64,000 nucleotides of DNA. It comes from Pleurodeles waltl (lineage: Eukaryota; Chordata; Amphibia; Caudata; Salamandridae). Positions within the stretch are counted from its first letter, which is position 1, and every line of letters begins with the position of its first letter. The notes beneath the pieces are model-generated. The model did not search any database and was not told the origin of the DNA. It saw only the letters and a program-made list of their open reading frames with translations. A program made the translations under genes and the position numbers. The stretch lies in the NCBI RefSeq assembly GCF_031143425.1, contig NC_090439.1, positions 646,351,465 through 646,415,464 of the forward strand, written 5' to 3'. Positions 1-11,060 of this stretch are shown here, one piece after another.

Positions 1-17
1 TGCGGAGGCAAACAGAT

Positions 18-1890
18 CTAACCAAGGCTCTCCCATCTTGAGAAAGAGACCTTTCGCCACCTGCAGATAGAGAAGTCATTTGTGATCGACTGTGCGTCGG
101 CGGCTGAGTTCGTCTGCTCTGGCGTTGAGAGCCCGCCAGATGTTGAACCATCAGGGTAATGCCCTGATGTTCCAGCCATGTCCAGAGGCGTAATGCCTCC
201 TGACAAAAGGGTCCAGGACCCTACCCCGCCCTGTTTGTTGGAGTACCACATGGCGGTAGTGTTGTCCATGAACACCTGCACCACTTTCCCTTTGAGAGAG
301 GGAAGGAATGCTTTCAACGCAAGCCTGATCGCCCGGAGCTCCAGCATATTTATGTGGAGCCCCGACTCCGCCGGAGATCTCCCCCTCTCCCATGTGGCTG
401 CCCCAACCCAGAAGTGACGCATCTGTCACTATAGAGAGATCTGGTTGGGGAAGGGAGAGAGATCTGCCATTGACCCAATTTGGATTTGAGAGCCACCACT
501 GGAGGTCTTTCGCAGTCCCCTCCGAGGTCTGGAACATGTCAGAGAGATTTCCCTGATGTTGTCCTCACTGGAACTTCAGGTCCCACTACAGAGCCCGCAT
601 ATTCCACCTGGCATGTGTTACTAGCAGGATGCAGGAGGCCATGAGTCCCAGCAGCCTCAGAGTCAGTCTCACCGAAACCCAAGACCGAGGCTGAAAGATT
701 GGAATCATAGCCTGAATGTCTTGGACTCGCTTGTTGGGAGGATAAGCCAGAAATTGCACTGTATCCAGAACAGCTCCAATGAAAGGCATCGCCCGAGAGT
801 GAGTCAGGTGTGACTTCGGCACGTTTATATTGAACCCCAGCTTGTGCAGGAGGTTCACCGAAGTCTGAAGGTAGGAGATGACTGTCTGGGGCGAAGGCGC
901 CTTCAACAGCCAGTCGTCGAGGTAGGGGAAGACTGAGACCCCTAACCTGCGCAGATGAGCTGCAACCACCACCATCACTTTCGTGAACACCCGCGGGGCG
1001 CTGGTAAGGCCGAAAGGGAGCAGGATAAACTGAAAGTGCTCGTGACCTACCACGAATCGCAGGTAACATCTGTGGGCAGGCAGGATGGGAATGTGGAAAT
1101 AAGCATCCTGCATGTCCAACGGTACAATCCAGTCTCCTGGGTCCAAGGCAGACAGAACCTGAGCCAGGGTGAGCATTTTGAATTTCTCCTTCTTGAGGAA
1201 GTAGTTCAGGTCCCAAAGGTCTAGGATAGGACATAAGCCCTCGTCCTTCTTTGGTATCAGAAAGTAGCAGGATAACAATGACGATCTACTTCTGGCACAG
1301 GGACCCTTTCTATAGCTCCCTTGGCCAAGAGAGCTGCGACGTTCTGGCGGAGAAGTGCCAAATGATCCTCTGGAAGATGGTGGCATATGTGGTGGTGCAG
1401 ATTCGAAAGGGAGGGAGTAGCCCTTCCTAATGATCTGCAAAACCCACCCGTCTGTGGTGATATGTTCCCAGTGGGGCAGGTGATGGTGGATCCTGCCACC
1501 AACTGGGTGGGAGTGAGGGGACGGACTAGGAGGGTTTGGAGGCTGCAGCAGGGACAGAGGTGGACTGGACAGACCTCTGGTCCCCTGTCCCACGGCCACG
1601 TGGGATTCCTCATCTTTGGTCATGCACAGACTGGAAAGCGTGCGCGGCACGGTAGCTGGGTAGAGGATGCAACAGGGTGCACCTTCTGTGTCCACGAAAG
1701 GGACGAAAAGCTTACTGTGGTGGGCGAGTGGCGGAGGAAAGACCAACGAACCGAGCCATAGCCCGGGAATCCTTGAATCTCTCCAAGGCCGACTCCGCTT
1801 TGGCTCCGAAGAGATGGGTGCCATCAATGGGCATGTCCATGAGTGAATGTTGGACATCCCCCGAAAAGCCAGAAGTGCGTTACAAGGCAT
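18..1890 (-). pseudogene. DIRS-like reverse transcriptase and RNase H, frameshifted
   Basis: The longest open part is 434 residues (1890-586). It holds LDLWDLNYFLKKEKF near residue 224, the motif-A aspartate in PLDMQDAYF near 259, LPFGLTSAPR near 291-300 and the catalytic FPYLDDWLL near 321, so the polymerase residues are still present. Its N-terminal 170 residues are proline-rich and may belong to a neighbouring frame. The RNase H domain continues in two other frames: TDASLLGWG (537-151) and then INMLELRAIRLAL with VFMDNTTAMWY (422-18). At least two frameshifts therefore separate the polymerase from RNase H. The protein would reverse-transcribe element RNA; this copy cannot make it intact. 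Confidence 0.85.
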
Positions 1891-1921
1891 GGCGCCATAA
1901 GGCTACTGTCACTGCAACCGA

Positions 1922-3355
1922 TCAGCCAAGAGAGTCGGTCGTATCCAGCCTACAACGGATAGGGAACTTCACTGCGTCTCTCCCATCGTTCACTGCTTGG
2001 GAGAATATAGCACGGGCCGCCTCCGGTATCTGCGGTAGGACTTGCGCAACCATGTCCCACAGGGTATAAGGGGCCAAAAGGCATGCGGTATTCACAGACC
2101 GCAGCACGAGGCTGGAGGAAGAAAACAACTTCTTGCCAAATTGTTCCAGCCTTTTGGATTCCCTATCCGGCGGTGCGGAAGGGAACGCACCTGAAGAAGA
2201 TGAAGCCTGGGTAACAAGACTCTGAAGTGTGGGGTGTCGGGGCAGGAGTTTTGGGTCATTCGGTGCGGGCCGACGGCGGTGAGCGATAATCCTGTTCACA
2301 GGAGCTCCTGTATTGGGTTTGGACCATGTACCCAAAAGGCCATCTGTGAGGGCCTCACTGAATGGTAAAAGGGGCTCTGAAGTAGAAGCCCCAGGCTGAA
2401 GCACCTCCGTCAGGAGATTAGACCTGACTTCTACAGTAGGCAGCTCAAGGCCGAGGACCTCAGCTGCCCTACTAACCACCATACTGTAAGTCGCTCCGTC
2501 CGCCGTAGCCACGGTAGGAGGAGACAGCATGCCAGCATCAGGAGAAGTATCCAGACCACTGGCTTTGCCCAAATCCTGTGCCCATAGCAGTGTCATCCTG
2601 GTATTCATAAGGGTCCAGGGACCCCTCCAATTCCTCCCCATATTCGTACCCATAGGAAAAAGAGGCCGATCCGACCTCGGGCGAATAGGCCCCACCGAAG
2701 CCGAAGTCGGCTGACGCCGCTCCGAGTCGTCAGGATAAGAATTGGGTCGATGTCGAATGTGGGCACTACTGACGTCGGGAGCGTCGATAATCGACCTGGC
2801 GCCGGGGAAGGTCTCAAAAGGTGCGACCGGCACTGATCCGCGCACTGATCCAGAGGTGACCTTGTGGCCGGGGCCAAAGCCACCGGCGCAGAACCCGAAG
2901 GCCCCTCAGCCGAACCCTTTGGGCCTTAAGGCGTCGTATCAAGGGTCGGCCCACCAAAAGATGAGGCGCATGGCCTCGTAAAACTCCTTCAGTTGGGCGG
3001 GGGTCGCTCCGGGAAACTCGGGGAGTCGACCCAGATGCAGGCTCCGAGGACGGAGGCCTAGTGCTTGGGCACTCGTCCCGCGTCACATCGGCCCAGCGAC
3101 GGGGTGAAGTTCGGAGAGCGATGGGACTTCTCCGACTTCTTCCTACCTTGACGAGTGGTAATGACTCCGCGACCGATCTCGAGACCTTCCTCTCGAGTGA
3201 GACCGGGACCTACGTGGAGTTGAGTGCCGGGCCACCATTAGCTTTAGGGACTGCTCCCTCAAAGCTTTTGGGTGCATGGCCCGACACTCGGAGCATGACT
3301 TCGGGTCGTGGTCGCGCTCGAGGCACCACAGACAAACACGATGAGGATCCATCAC
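1922..3355 (-). pseudogene. DIRS-like gag (ORF1) remnant
   Basis: The N-terminal part (3355-3143) has CLWCLERDHDPKSCSEC, a Cys-rich motif, followed by an arginine- and serine-rich tail that would bind nucleic acid. After at least one frame change the long C-terminal part (2845-1922) has KRLEQFGKKLFSSSS and TLWDMVAQVLPQIPEAA, which I recognise from ORF1 of amphibian DIRS elements. The middle section (3086-2605) is spread over several frames. The protein would package the element RNA. It lies immediately upstream of the RT frame in the same orientation. It is not translatable as one piece. Identification rests on remembered family motifs and position. Confidence 0.75.
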
Positions 3356-3747
3356 GACATTGTCAGATGCCAGTCCTCACAAGGCATGAACCCCCTCTTC
3401 GGGGACATCGACGCACCAAAGTCGTACACAGAAACTTCGAGAAAATGGTTGAATTCGGCCAAAAAATAGCCAGCGTAGCTCTCTCCGGATCAGTGCGTGG
3501 CACGGAAAGAAAAGAACTGACGTCACTGCGCGAGGGTGGCATCTATGTACTACTCCCAACGTCATCACGGCGACCACGATGCCTACAGAGTCGACCGACG
3601 CCACCTACCGATGTGCAAGGGTATTGCGCGAAGAAAAATCTCCAGATCCAGTCCGACGCCTGTGGGAAAATTCTAAGGTAAGGAATCTGCAACTAAAAGC
3701 CTCTATCAGATAAGCAATGATAATTACCCACCCACTGGCGGCCGCCA

Positions 3748-5985
3748 ATGGATAACATATTATTTGGGGACAATACTGACAGCATGACAACATCCTCTGT
3801 TTCACAGAGAAGTGAAGACAACACTGAGCAAAATGCTAGAAGGACTAGAACAAGTACGATTATGAAAATAAACAAGTGGTGGGAGCTGACCACTTTAAAA
3901 AGATACACTGAATGGGAAAGAATCCCAAGAGGACTTGGGATTTTTGTGCTGAACGATATGGATGCAGATCTATTAAAATAATGGCAAATGGACACAGATG
4001 AGTGTTCAGTGAAACAGATGAGCACATCAGTCACAAGTTAAACGCAAATTGGCAGTGTCATCAGAAAAGATAAGAGATTGCACAAGCTCTGGAATAAAAC
4101 TGAGGAGATGGCAGATGCATTAGTGGATATGGAAAGAAATGGAAAAGCAGGAAAATGAAATACAAGGTTAAAAAAAAGCTAGGAAATTCAATAGAGACCA
4201 GGCGGATTACACAATGAGAAGGGTGGATACCTTTGCAAAAAGGTTTAATTCTCTCCACAGCAGACACATAATGGATAAGACATTAGAAAAGAAAAGATTC
4301 CTTAGAGTGTGGAGAGATCGGAAATCAGTTCAGGGGACAAGGGCCCCTCTACATCAATGCCCAAACTAAACCTCTCAGGGGAAATTAGATTATATTAAAT
4401 GAACATGAGGAGGTAGGGCAGAGGGGCCCCAAACACAACGTAAACCCAAAATGACAAGGCGATCCAAGAAAGGCAGAAAGAGGAGGGAGAGGAAAGAAAC
4501 AACAAGAACATCAACAGTTAATGATGATTTGGTAATCAATCTCTCCTCTAAAATAAACTGCAAGATAACATACTAAGTTGTTAAGTAAGGGACTAATATT
4601 CTGCCCTGTCATAAGTATGGATCTCGCCACTTCCAGAAATGACCTATATAAATTCTCCAGGAAGCTTAAACTTGAAAAATATTTTGCACATATACAATGC
4701 AAGCAAAAAACTGGGGAATTTCAAAACACCTCAACGATCACCACTAAAGACGTGGTGCACCTTAGATCTCTAGCTCTAAACGACCTTCAACAAGACCAGA
4801 ATATAATAATAAAGGCCTTTGATAATGGAGGAAACATCATTATAATGGATCAATAAAATACATTAAGGAAGTGAAAAGACAGTTGAATGTGAAAAGACAT
4901 TATGAAATGCTGTCAAAATATCAAGCTGAGGAATTCATTAGCATCTGTCAGCGAAAAATTAAAGAACTAGCATGAAAGATGCCTTGCAGATGATGAGATG
5001 TCTATCTTAAAAAAAGATTGCCCAATGAGATCTAGTATAAATTTTTGTACCAAAGGTGCACAAGAACATTGAACAGCCCACCCCCCAAAAAGGTTGGTCA
5101 ATTGTGTGCTCAAGAGGCTCACTTTGGGAAAATACAACTAGGTTTGCTGACATTTTCTTATTCCTTTATGTTTCAAATCTTCCATCATATGTGAAAGATT
5201 CTCATGAAATGTATATGAGATTCAAAGACAAGCGATACCCCACAACGGTACTGTGGGAAGCTTTTAAAAAAGAGCTAAAGAAAGTCAAAGAGAAGACCTC
5301 TTGGATTTAAATACGTCAAATTATGAGATGAAAAAGCTTCTAAAAAAATAGGAAAATCCTTAAGATGGATGGAATCCTAAATAAATTGCTTACAGAACAT
5401 CTAAATGTAACATATAAAAAGAAGGCATCCTTGAGAGATTGGCTAATGAGAAGCTTTATGATGAACCATAAACTGGAAAAATCACACACATTGAATTGGT
5501 TGACAGGAAAAAAAGAAGGGCTTCTGGAAATGGCAAGGATGTAAGGCATGCCTGCATGGCCAAAAAAAAAAAAAAAGCATTGAGCTCCAACATGGACAAA
5601 GAAAAGAGATAAAGGAATGGATTATATGTGAAACTACACGTTGTTTATGTGCTTGAATGTGGATGCGGAAAGACATAAGCAGGAAGTATAGTAAACAAAC
5701 TAAAACTTTCCATCCTACAACATCTATAAGCCATCACAAATAAAAGCTTTACGTACATGATGGCTAAACATGTATGGGAAATACACAGTGGAAATAAGAG
5801 GTAAAATTTTATGAAATACAACATGTAAAAAGAAAGCGCAGCGGAGGTGATGGGGAACTATCACTGAGAAGATCCAAATCCACATGTATTGTCTTAAGGG
5901 GGATGGAAACCCGAAGGGGTTTGAATGCAGATGCAGAACTACATGTCCATCTATAGATTATCCCTATGTTTTACAAAGGGCAGAA
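3748..5985 (+). pseudogene. Penelope-like RT and GIY-YIG endonuclease, broken
   Basis: The N-terminal segment (3748-3981) contains YTEWERIPRGLGIF, typical of the region before the RT. At 4578-4856 come LSKGLIFCP and IIIKAFDNGGNIIIMD, the KxxDxGG block of Penelope RTs. At 5110-5310 RGSLWENTTRFADIFL and LPSYVKDS are followed at once by RYPTTVLWEAFKK. The first belongs before the catalytic core and the second after it, so the YxDD-containing core has been deleted near 5210. At 5398-5640 come KASLRDWL and a Cys-His linker, then VVYVLECGCGKT and IVNKLKLSILQHL of the GIY-YIG nuclease, and finally ELSLRRSKSTCIV near the end. Stops and frameshifts occur throughout. It would nick target DNA and reverse-transcribe element RNA; this copy cannot. 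Confidence 0.8.
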
Positions 5986-7250
5986 ATAAGACGTGGGACT
6001 TCAGATACTCCGTTTGACAGTAGGAAGAAACTATATGCCTCTGTTAATGCGATTGAATGGTTTATATGGCAACTATGGTTCGAATGTCCTTTTTTAAACC
6101 TATTGAGCTAAGAATAATGTATACAGAGCCTATGTTTTTTTTTTTACTTTTGGCCACGTTCATCTGATCCTACTGTAACATAGGAAGCTGCTAAAGAAAA
6201 TTCCTGATAGCACTTTAGAATTTATAATCCCTTCACTTGATAGGAATATACTGTATATATACGATATATAGTTTTTGAACTTTGAGAAGTCTTTATGGGA
6301 TTTTATTGTGATATTTGATGTTATTAGAAGAACCTCCCTGGGAGGCATAACAGCCCTTTAGAATCAATAATCCTGCAACAAAGGGTACAATATTCTACAC
6401 ATTACATTAGGAATGTTTTGAAAAATGGATGGGACTAGGAACATGGGTCAAAAAAATCAAAGTGTGATGAGGTACATACAAGGACTCTGGTGATTGCATA
6501 GATGATGAGAACAATGACATTACATGTGTGATTAGAAAGAAAGATCCAATGCACAATGCACTTTATTGATGCTGTTTATAAAGTTTGCACTTTATGACGG
6601 ATGCCACATACTTTACAGGCATTCACGTAAAATGGGCACTTGCACTTTAAATATAAGTGATGGCATACTGCAACTTATGGTCGCACTTCATAAAACATCA
6701 TGCCATACTATGTACACCGTTCCGTTTACAGACAAGCATGAGAACAAGGCTTTTGAACTTTAAAAATGAAAATAATTTCAAGATTGTTCCTTTAAACCGA
6801 GCTGGTTACAAGACATCTAAACCATATAAGTACAGAGAATTCAAGACCCATATGCCAGACTTGGGAAAGAATATGAAAGGTGTATAACAGCATACTTGAT
6901 GTTACAATAATGCTCGTTTTAAGAATGTGAACTGAGGTATATGTCATGTCTCCACATAAAATGGGCTGTATATTACAATAAGTTGATGACTGGAAATGGG
7001 ATAAATTGGAAAATTTGCACTTTTCAATGCCAACACATGATTTTGAAATGAAAACAGTATTATGTAATCTTTGTCCACCATTTAAATCTCTACATTGTTT
7101 TACGGCTTAAACTATGTGTTGAAAGTATCAAAATAGCTGATGATGTGAGACTGAATGACAGGATACTGAGCAGTCGGGTTGTTTTTAAGTAGATGGTAAT
7201 TAATGGGCTTTGTCCCTTTAAATGGACACTGCACATGCAAATCTTTCGAC

Positions 7251-7279
7251 CCAGCAGAAGGCTCAAGCCGAAACGTGTC
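7251..7279 (+). ncRNA. Hammerhead-ribozyme-like motif of the Penelope-like element (degenerate)
   Basis: CAGCAGA at 7252-7258 stands where CTGANGA is expected. A small stem GGC/GCC (7260-7262 with 7267-7269, loop TCAA) follows, then GAAAC at 7270-7274 and GTC at 7277-7279, a classic cleavage triplet. Hammerheads with very short stems are known from Penelope-like elements. The first core half is mutated, so activity is doubtful. Confidence 0.45.
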
Positions 7280-7299
7280 AATCATGAACACACAATTCA

Positions 7300-8540
7300 C
7301 ACTTTAGTAAAGGAGAAAATAATGGTTTATCAGAATGAAATGCTGTGGCACTTACTTCTTCAAAGTCGATATTGCAACCAGGGTGGCTGCTGGTGTTACT
7401 GGTGCTTGCCTCTGGGTAGTTATAGCTGGGATCACATTTCCTTTCAAATTGATTTTCTGGTTTGCTTATAACATTGCCTCAGTTTCTCATCTACCCCCTC
7501 TCCTTCCTGGAAAGCTTCAGGATTATCCGTCAAGCGGTGGCAGAGAAAAAGGGGAGGAGGGGGGGGGGGGGGGTCGCAAAACAAGTTTTACCCATTCATT
7601 TTTCCATAGGAAATTAAGATGCATGCACAGCCCAAATGACTGAACAGACTTCCAACAAATTTGTCAGAAAGCTAAATCTTTGTCCAGAAAGTGTGCTTTT
7701 TAGGAGTAGGTGTAATTGCGTTCGGTGGTTTTCTGAGAAATTAGGGCTTCAAAATATAGATATTTCAGATCGTGGATGATCCGTGGAGCCGACAGATCTC
7801 AAGATGAGATCAGACTAGCTACCACCTTATCAACAAAGAAGTGGCAGCAGCCATTTTAGGACCGGGAACAGAGTCTCCAATTCTGACAAAAACCATAAAA
7901 AATATACAAGGAAGAACCCCTCTCACCCTGGTACCAAAAACATATATATTTTTTTTAAACACTGTTCCAGAAAATTTGCCAATCTGCAGCAAATTTTAAA
8001 AGAAGTGTAGCCTCCCTTGTTCTGAAAAACTGAATCCCCCCTAGGTGGGCGAGGGCCCGGAGGTAGGGGAAACAATACATTTTATTTTAATATTAGGGGA
8101 GGGGCTCATGCAGCCACCTACCTGCGCCTCTTCAGGGCCTGGGGACTCCATCCCTCAGGGCTGTTTAAAAAAATATATATATATCAAGGTGAGGGGGCAC
8201 AAACTTCATTCGGGCCGGAGAACCCCATCTCAAGGGACCATTTTGAAATATAGGGGAGGGGGGTTATGGCCTCCCTCCCCAAGAAGAGATCAGCTCAGGG
8301 ACCCCATCCCCTGTGGCCTCATACTCTAGTGTCTTGGGGACCCCCTGCCCCAGACACTGTAATTTTCTACACAGGGACAGTGCAGGCATAACCAGCCCGC
8401 ACTCTCCTGGTCAGGGAACAGAAGTTTGCTCCTGCCTGGTGGGCGCAGTTAAAAAAAAAACTATGCTGCCCTAGGTGTCAAGTGTCTACTCACCTTAAAC
8501 CCAGAATCTGCAGGAGCAAAGGTAATCGTCCCAAACCCTC
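7300..8540 (+). repeat. Composite repeat: conserved module plus GC-rich array
   Basis: No gene is seen here. A 15-base G run lies at 7559-7573. At 7645-7745 is a module reading 'tcagaaagct' and 'gtccagaaa', then 'gtgtaattgcgttc' and 'tctgagaaatta', which recurs at 37490 and 38090 and inverted at 10565. It is followed at about 8110-8345 by three loose units of roughly 80 bp, each with 'gggacc' or 'ggggac' and 'cccc' blocks separated by A/T tracts. The layout of module then GC-rich array is the same as at 37.4-39.0 kb. Confidence 0.55.
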
Positions 8541-8974
8541 CTAGGAACAACTCCAAATACCCAGTAAAATTAATAGGCGTCTGTGGATTATGCTCAAGGG
8601 AAAACAGGGGGTTAGGGAATGGAAGTGGTAGGGAGGAAGAGAAGACAAAACTCTTGAACTCAACACTTCAGCAGATATGCAACTCAGTCTGAGGACCCTA
8701 TCTCCCAAAGTCTGTTGTTCCTGTAAGAAAGCATGAACACAATCAAGGGTTTTATCAAAATAGAAAATCATGCATTCAAAAGTGTGAACCTGGTTACTTA
8801 GTCTCTGTAGAGTTACGCAATTTATGCAATACATTTTGTTGGTGCCACAGGCTCAGTGCACTGACCTGACTGTATGATGGTTATTGTTGTATTCTTTGTT
8901 GTAGATGCAGTGTTGTTGTATAAAAAAGAAGGCATGCCGATTACAGAACTCCCAAAAACAAAGCAGAGCAATCT

Positions 8975-9215
8975 GTGGAGCCAACTGAGGAGCTGAGAGA
9001 AGGTAAGGGACTCCAGGTAGGTACTGGTTGTTGAGTAAAAATAAGATGTGGGAGGGGAGCCAGCTGAGAGAAAGCAAGGGATCCCAAGTAGATATTGACG
9101 GCTGAGAGAAAACAGGATGCAGGGAGCAGAGCCCATCTGAGGAGCTGATAGAAGGTAATGGACTCCAGGTAGATACTGGAGGTTGAGGGAAAACAGGATG
9201 TGGAGAGTGGGGCAA
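8975..9215 (+). repeat. Minisatellite, three units of about 70-80 bp
   Basis: Three copies share 'gagctgagagaaggtaa', 'ctccaggtagatactg' and 'gaaaacaggatg'. The units begin near 8979, 9058 and 9131 and differ by point changes and a short deletion in the middle one. Nearby open frames on the minus strand are repeats of this unit and not a gene. Confidence 0.7.
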
Positions 9216-9506
9216 CGAGAACTGGACTTAGTAGGGAAAAAGCTCAGAGCAGAGCCTCCTGCTGTAAGACTTGAAGTCAAGCACAACTTCTGAATCGGAC
9301 ATGGCATGTGAATACTGCTGCGTCAAAGGTGGATGCGTGTGAGAACGTATTCTTGCGATGACTTGAGCATGATCTTGGCACTCGACCTGGAAAGGGAAGG
9401 AATTCCTTAAACCAATAATAGACCTAAGGCCAGCGAACAGTGCAAGCACAGCTCGGGTGGGCTCTAACAGTATGAGAAAAGTTTTTTTTTTTTAAAGTAC
9501 TCCGAG

Positions 9507-9550
9507 CTGGAGCTCTATGCTGTTTAGCTGGAGCTCTATGCTGTTTAGCT
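9507..9550 (+). repeat. 21-bp tandem duplication
   Basis: The 21-base sequence starting 'ggagctctatg' and ending 'tttagct' occurs twice in a row. The two copies are identical, so this is a recent slippage event. It lies just left of the foldback element that begins near 9560. Confidence 0.75.
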
Positions 9551-9559
9551 TAAAAAAAG

Positions 9560-9914
9560 AGTAAAGGGATGTTAAAGTTAGGTGAAAACGTCAGTTAAAT
9601 CATATTGTTTAAAACACACAGAACCTATTAAATTCACCAGTTATAGTTAACTCAAGTAACTGAAACTCATGCCCTAAGATAGCTATAACTTGCGCCCCTG
9701 CCATGCACAGTGCTGTCATGAATTATGTCATTTCGGATGTTGCAGTGATGTTATCAATGATGTCACAGACATTTCACAAGTGATGTAATATGGGAGGTAA
9801 TTAGCAGTGCATGGTATGCGTGCAAGTTATAGTGAATGGTGAATTTCAGCAATTTTGCTCGTTTAAAACAATGTTTTAACTGACATTTTCACCCAACTAT
9901 AAAATCCCTTTAAC
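9560..9914. mobile_element. 355-bp foldback (MITE-like) element
   Basis: The outer 55 bases at each end are inverted copies of each other, about 85-90% alike. The left arm has 'aaagggat', 'aggtgaaaacgtcagttaaa' and 'tttaaaac'; the right arm (9861-9914) carries their complements. A second inner pair, 'ataacttgc' with 'ccatgcac' against 'gtgcatgg' with 'gcaagttat', continues the fold, so most of the element could form one long hairpin. There is no coding capacity. The superfamily is unknown and no target duplication could be fixed. Confidence 0.7.
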
Positions 9915-11060
9915 CTTTGTTTTTTTAGTGAATTTTTAAGGTTGGTTTTTAATGCAAAGTAAGACATTATTGCTGTACTCAACTATAACACTTTAATATT
10001 TACTTTTTTTTGTGAATTTCTAGAGTTTTTTCAATGTAAATTAAAAAAAATTATTATCATACAAACACCCAACCCTTATGGCATGCCTGGGGTTAGCCGC
10101 AGGGCTTGACCTGCAGCCAGACCCCGATTCCAAACCCTCACAAGAAGCCAAACCCTTGCGAGCATGGCCTACAGCCATGTACAGAGCCACACCCTACTGG
10201 AAACCCCATTGGTGCCAAACACCCACCCCTCTGTGCACAAACCATGCACAGCGAAGAGTGGCCCAGCGCCTAGATGTCATTTTAAGTGAGCCATACCTTC
10301 TGACTTTGTTAAAGGGTCAGTTTGCAGTTAAACGTTTCTCAAAAAATATGTTTTTGAGATTCTTCCCTCCCTCCCCCCCCCCCTCCAACAGGTCTGGGTG
10401 GGCAGGGTATCCCTACACTGCTCCTTGTATCTTTTTTTCGTGTTTTTCCATGACAAGGGACTGAGTCCAGAGTCCTGGGATGGCGGCCATCAAATAATTT
10501 TGATGCAGTGGCTACCAATCAGATCTTATCATATTGCAAGATCTGCTGGCCTGTGGAACCTCCATCACGTGAAAGTTTTTGAGCCTTAATATTTCAAAAA
10601 CTACCATATGTATTTACACCAAATCACAAAAAGCATGCTTTCTGAACCAAGGTCTAGCTTTCTGGTATAGTTGGTGAACATCAATTCAGCCGTTTGGGAT
10701 GTAGCTTTGTCTAAATTTCATATGGAAAAATGAATGTGGAAGACAAGTTCTCTGACCCCTCCCCCCTCCTCTCTTTTTTTCCCCTCAGTCCCAGCTTCAC
10801 AGATTACCCCAAATCTTTGCAGGCATGAGCAGAGGTTGAGGAGTCTTTTTGTGTAAAGTTTCATGAAGTTTCGCCAAAGGGTGCCAAATTTATTATCAAA
10901 CCGAAAAATTTATTTCCTATGAAAATGTGTGTATAATATATAGGAAGGTCCTCAGAACACAAGGAAGTATCAAGATTTTGCATTTCAAGATCACTCATTT
11001 TGGTGACATGGGTAGCTGCTATATTTGAGTCAGGGCTCAGGCATCACCAAGATCTTTTTA
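9915..11060. repeat. Repeat-derived sequence with inverted copy of the conserved module
   Basis: There is no supportable gene. The block 10078-10290 is C-rich, then a C run occurs near 10375. At 10565-10690, read on the minus strand, is the module with 'cagaaagctag', 'cttggttcagaaa', 'tttggtgtaaat' and 'gtagtttttga', matching those at 7645, 37490 and 38090. A pyrimidine-rich tract lies at 10740-10790. Confidence 0.5.

Larger units (their letters stand above)
1..3715 (-). mobile_element. DIRS-like tyrosine-recombinase retrotransposon, 5' part, decayed
   Basis: Read on the minus strand, this stretch has a gag-like region (3355-1922) followed by reverse transcriptase and RNase H (1890-18), the order expected of DIRS elements. 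The window edge cuts the element just after a short WLDLFAS-like segment that follows RNase H in DIRS. The methyltransferase-like and tyrosine-recombinase parts would therefore lie to the left of position 1. The 5' end is placed near 3715, where the sequence changes character and a Penelope-like element begins. The terminal repeat was not verified. All frames are interrupted. DIRS elements are abundant in amphibians, which fits the suggested host. Confidence 0.85.
3725..7300 (+). mobile_element. Penelope-like retroelement, decayed and internally deleted
   Basis: Coding remnants occur in the order of a Penelope-like element: an N-terminal segment, the first RT block, the RT C-terminal block, a Cys-His linker and a GIY-YIG endonuclease. 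Non-coding sequence follows to about 7300 and ends with a hammerhead-like motif at 7251-7279. In this class such motifs sit in the repeats that flank the coding region. The left end abuts the DIRS-like element, so one may have inserted beside or into the other. The right limit is an estimate. Confidence 0.8.

Noticed and set aside
7130..7160. A second hammerhead at CTGATGATG (7138)
   Set aside because: No GAAA half follows at a workable distance and no stem II forms.
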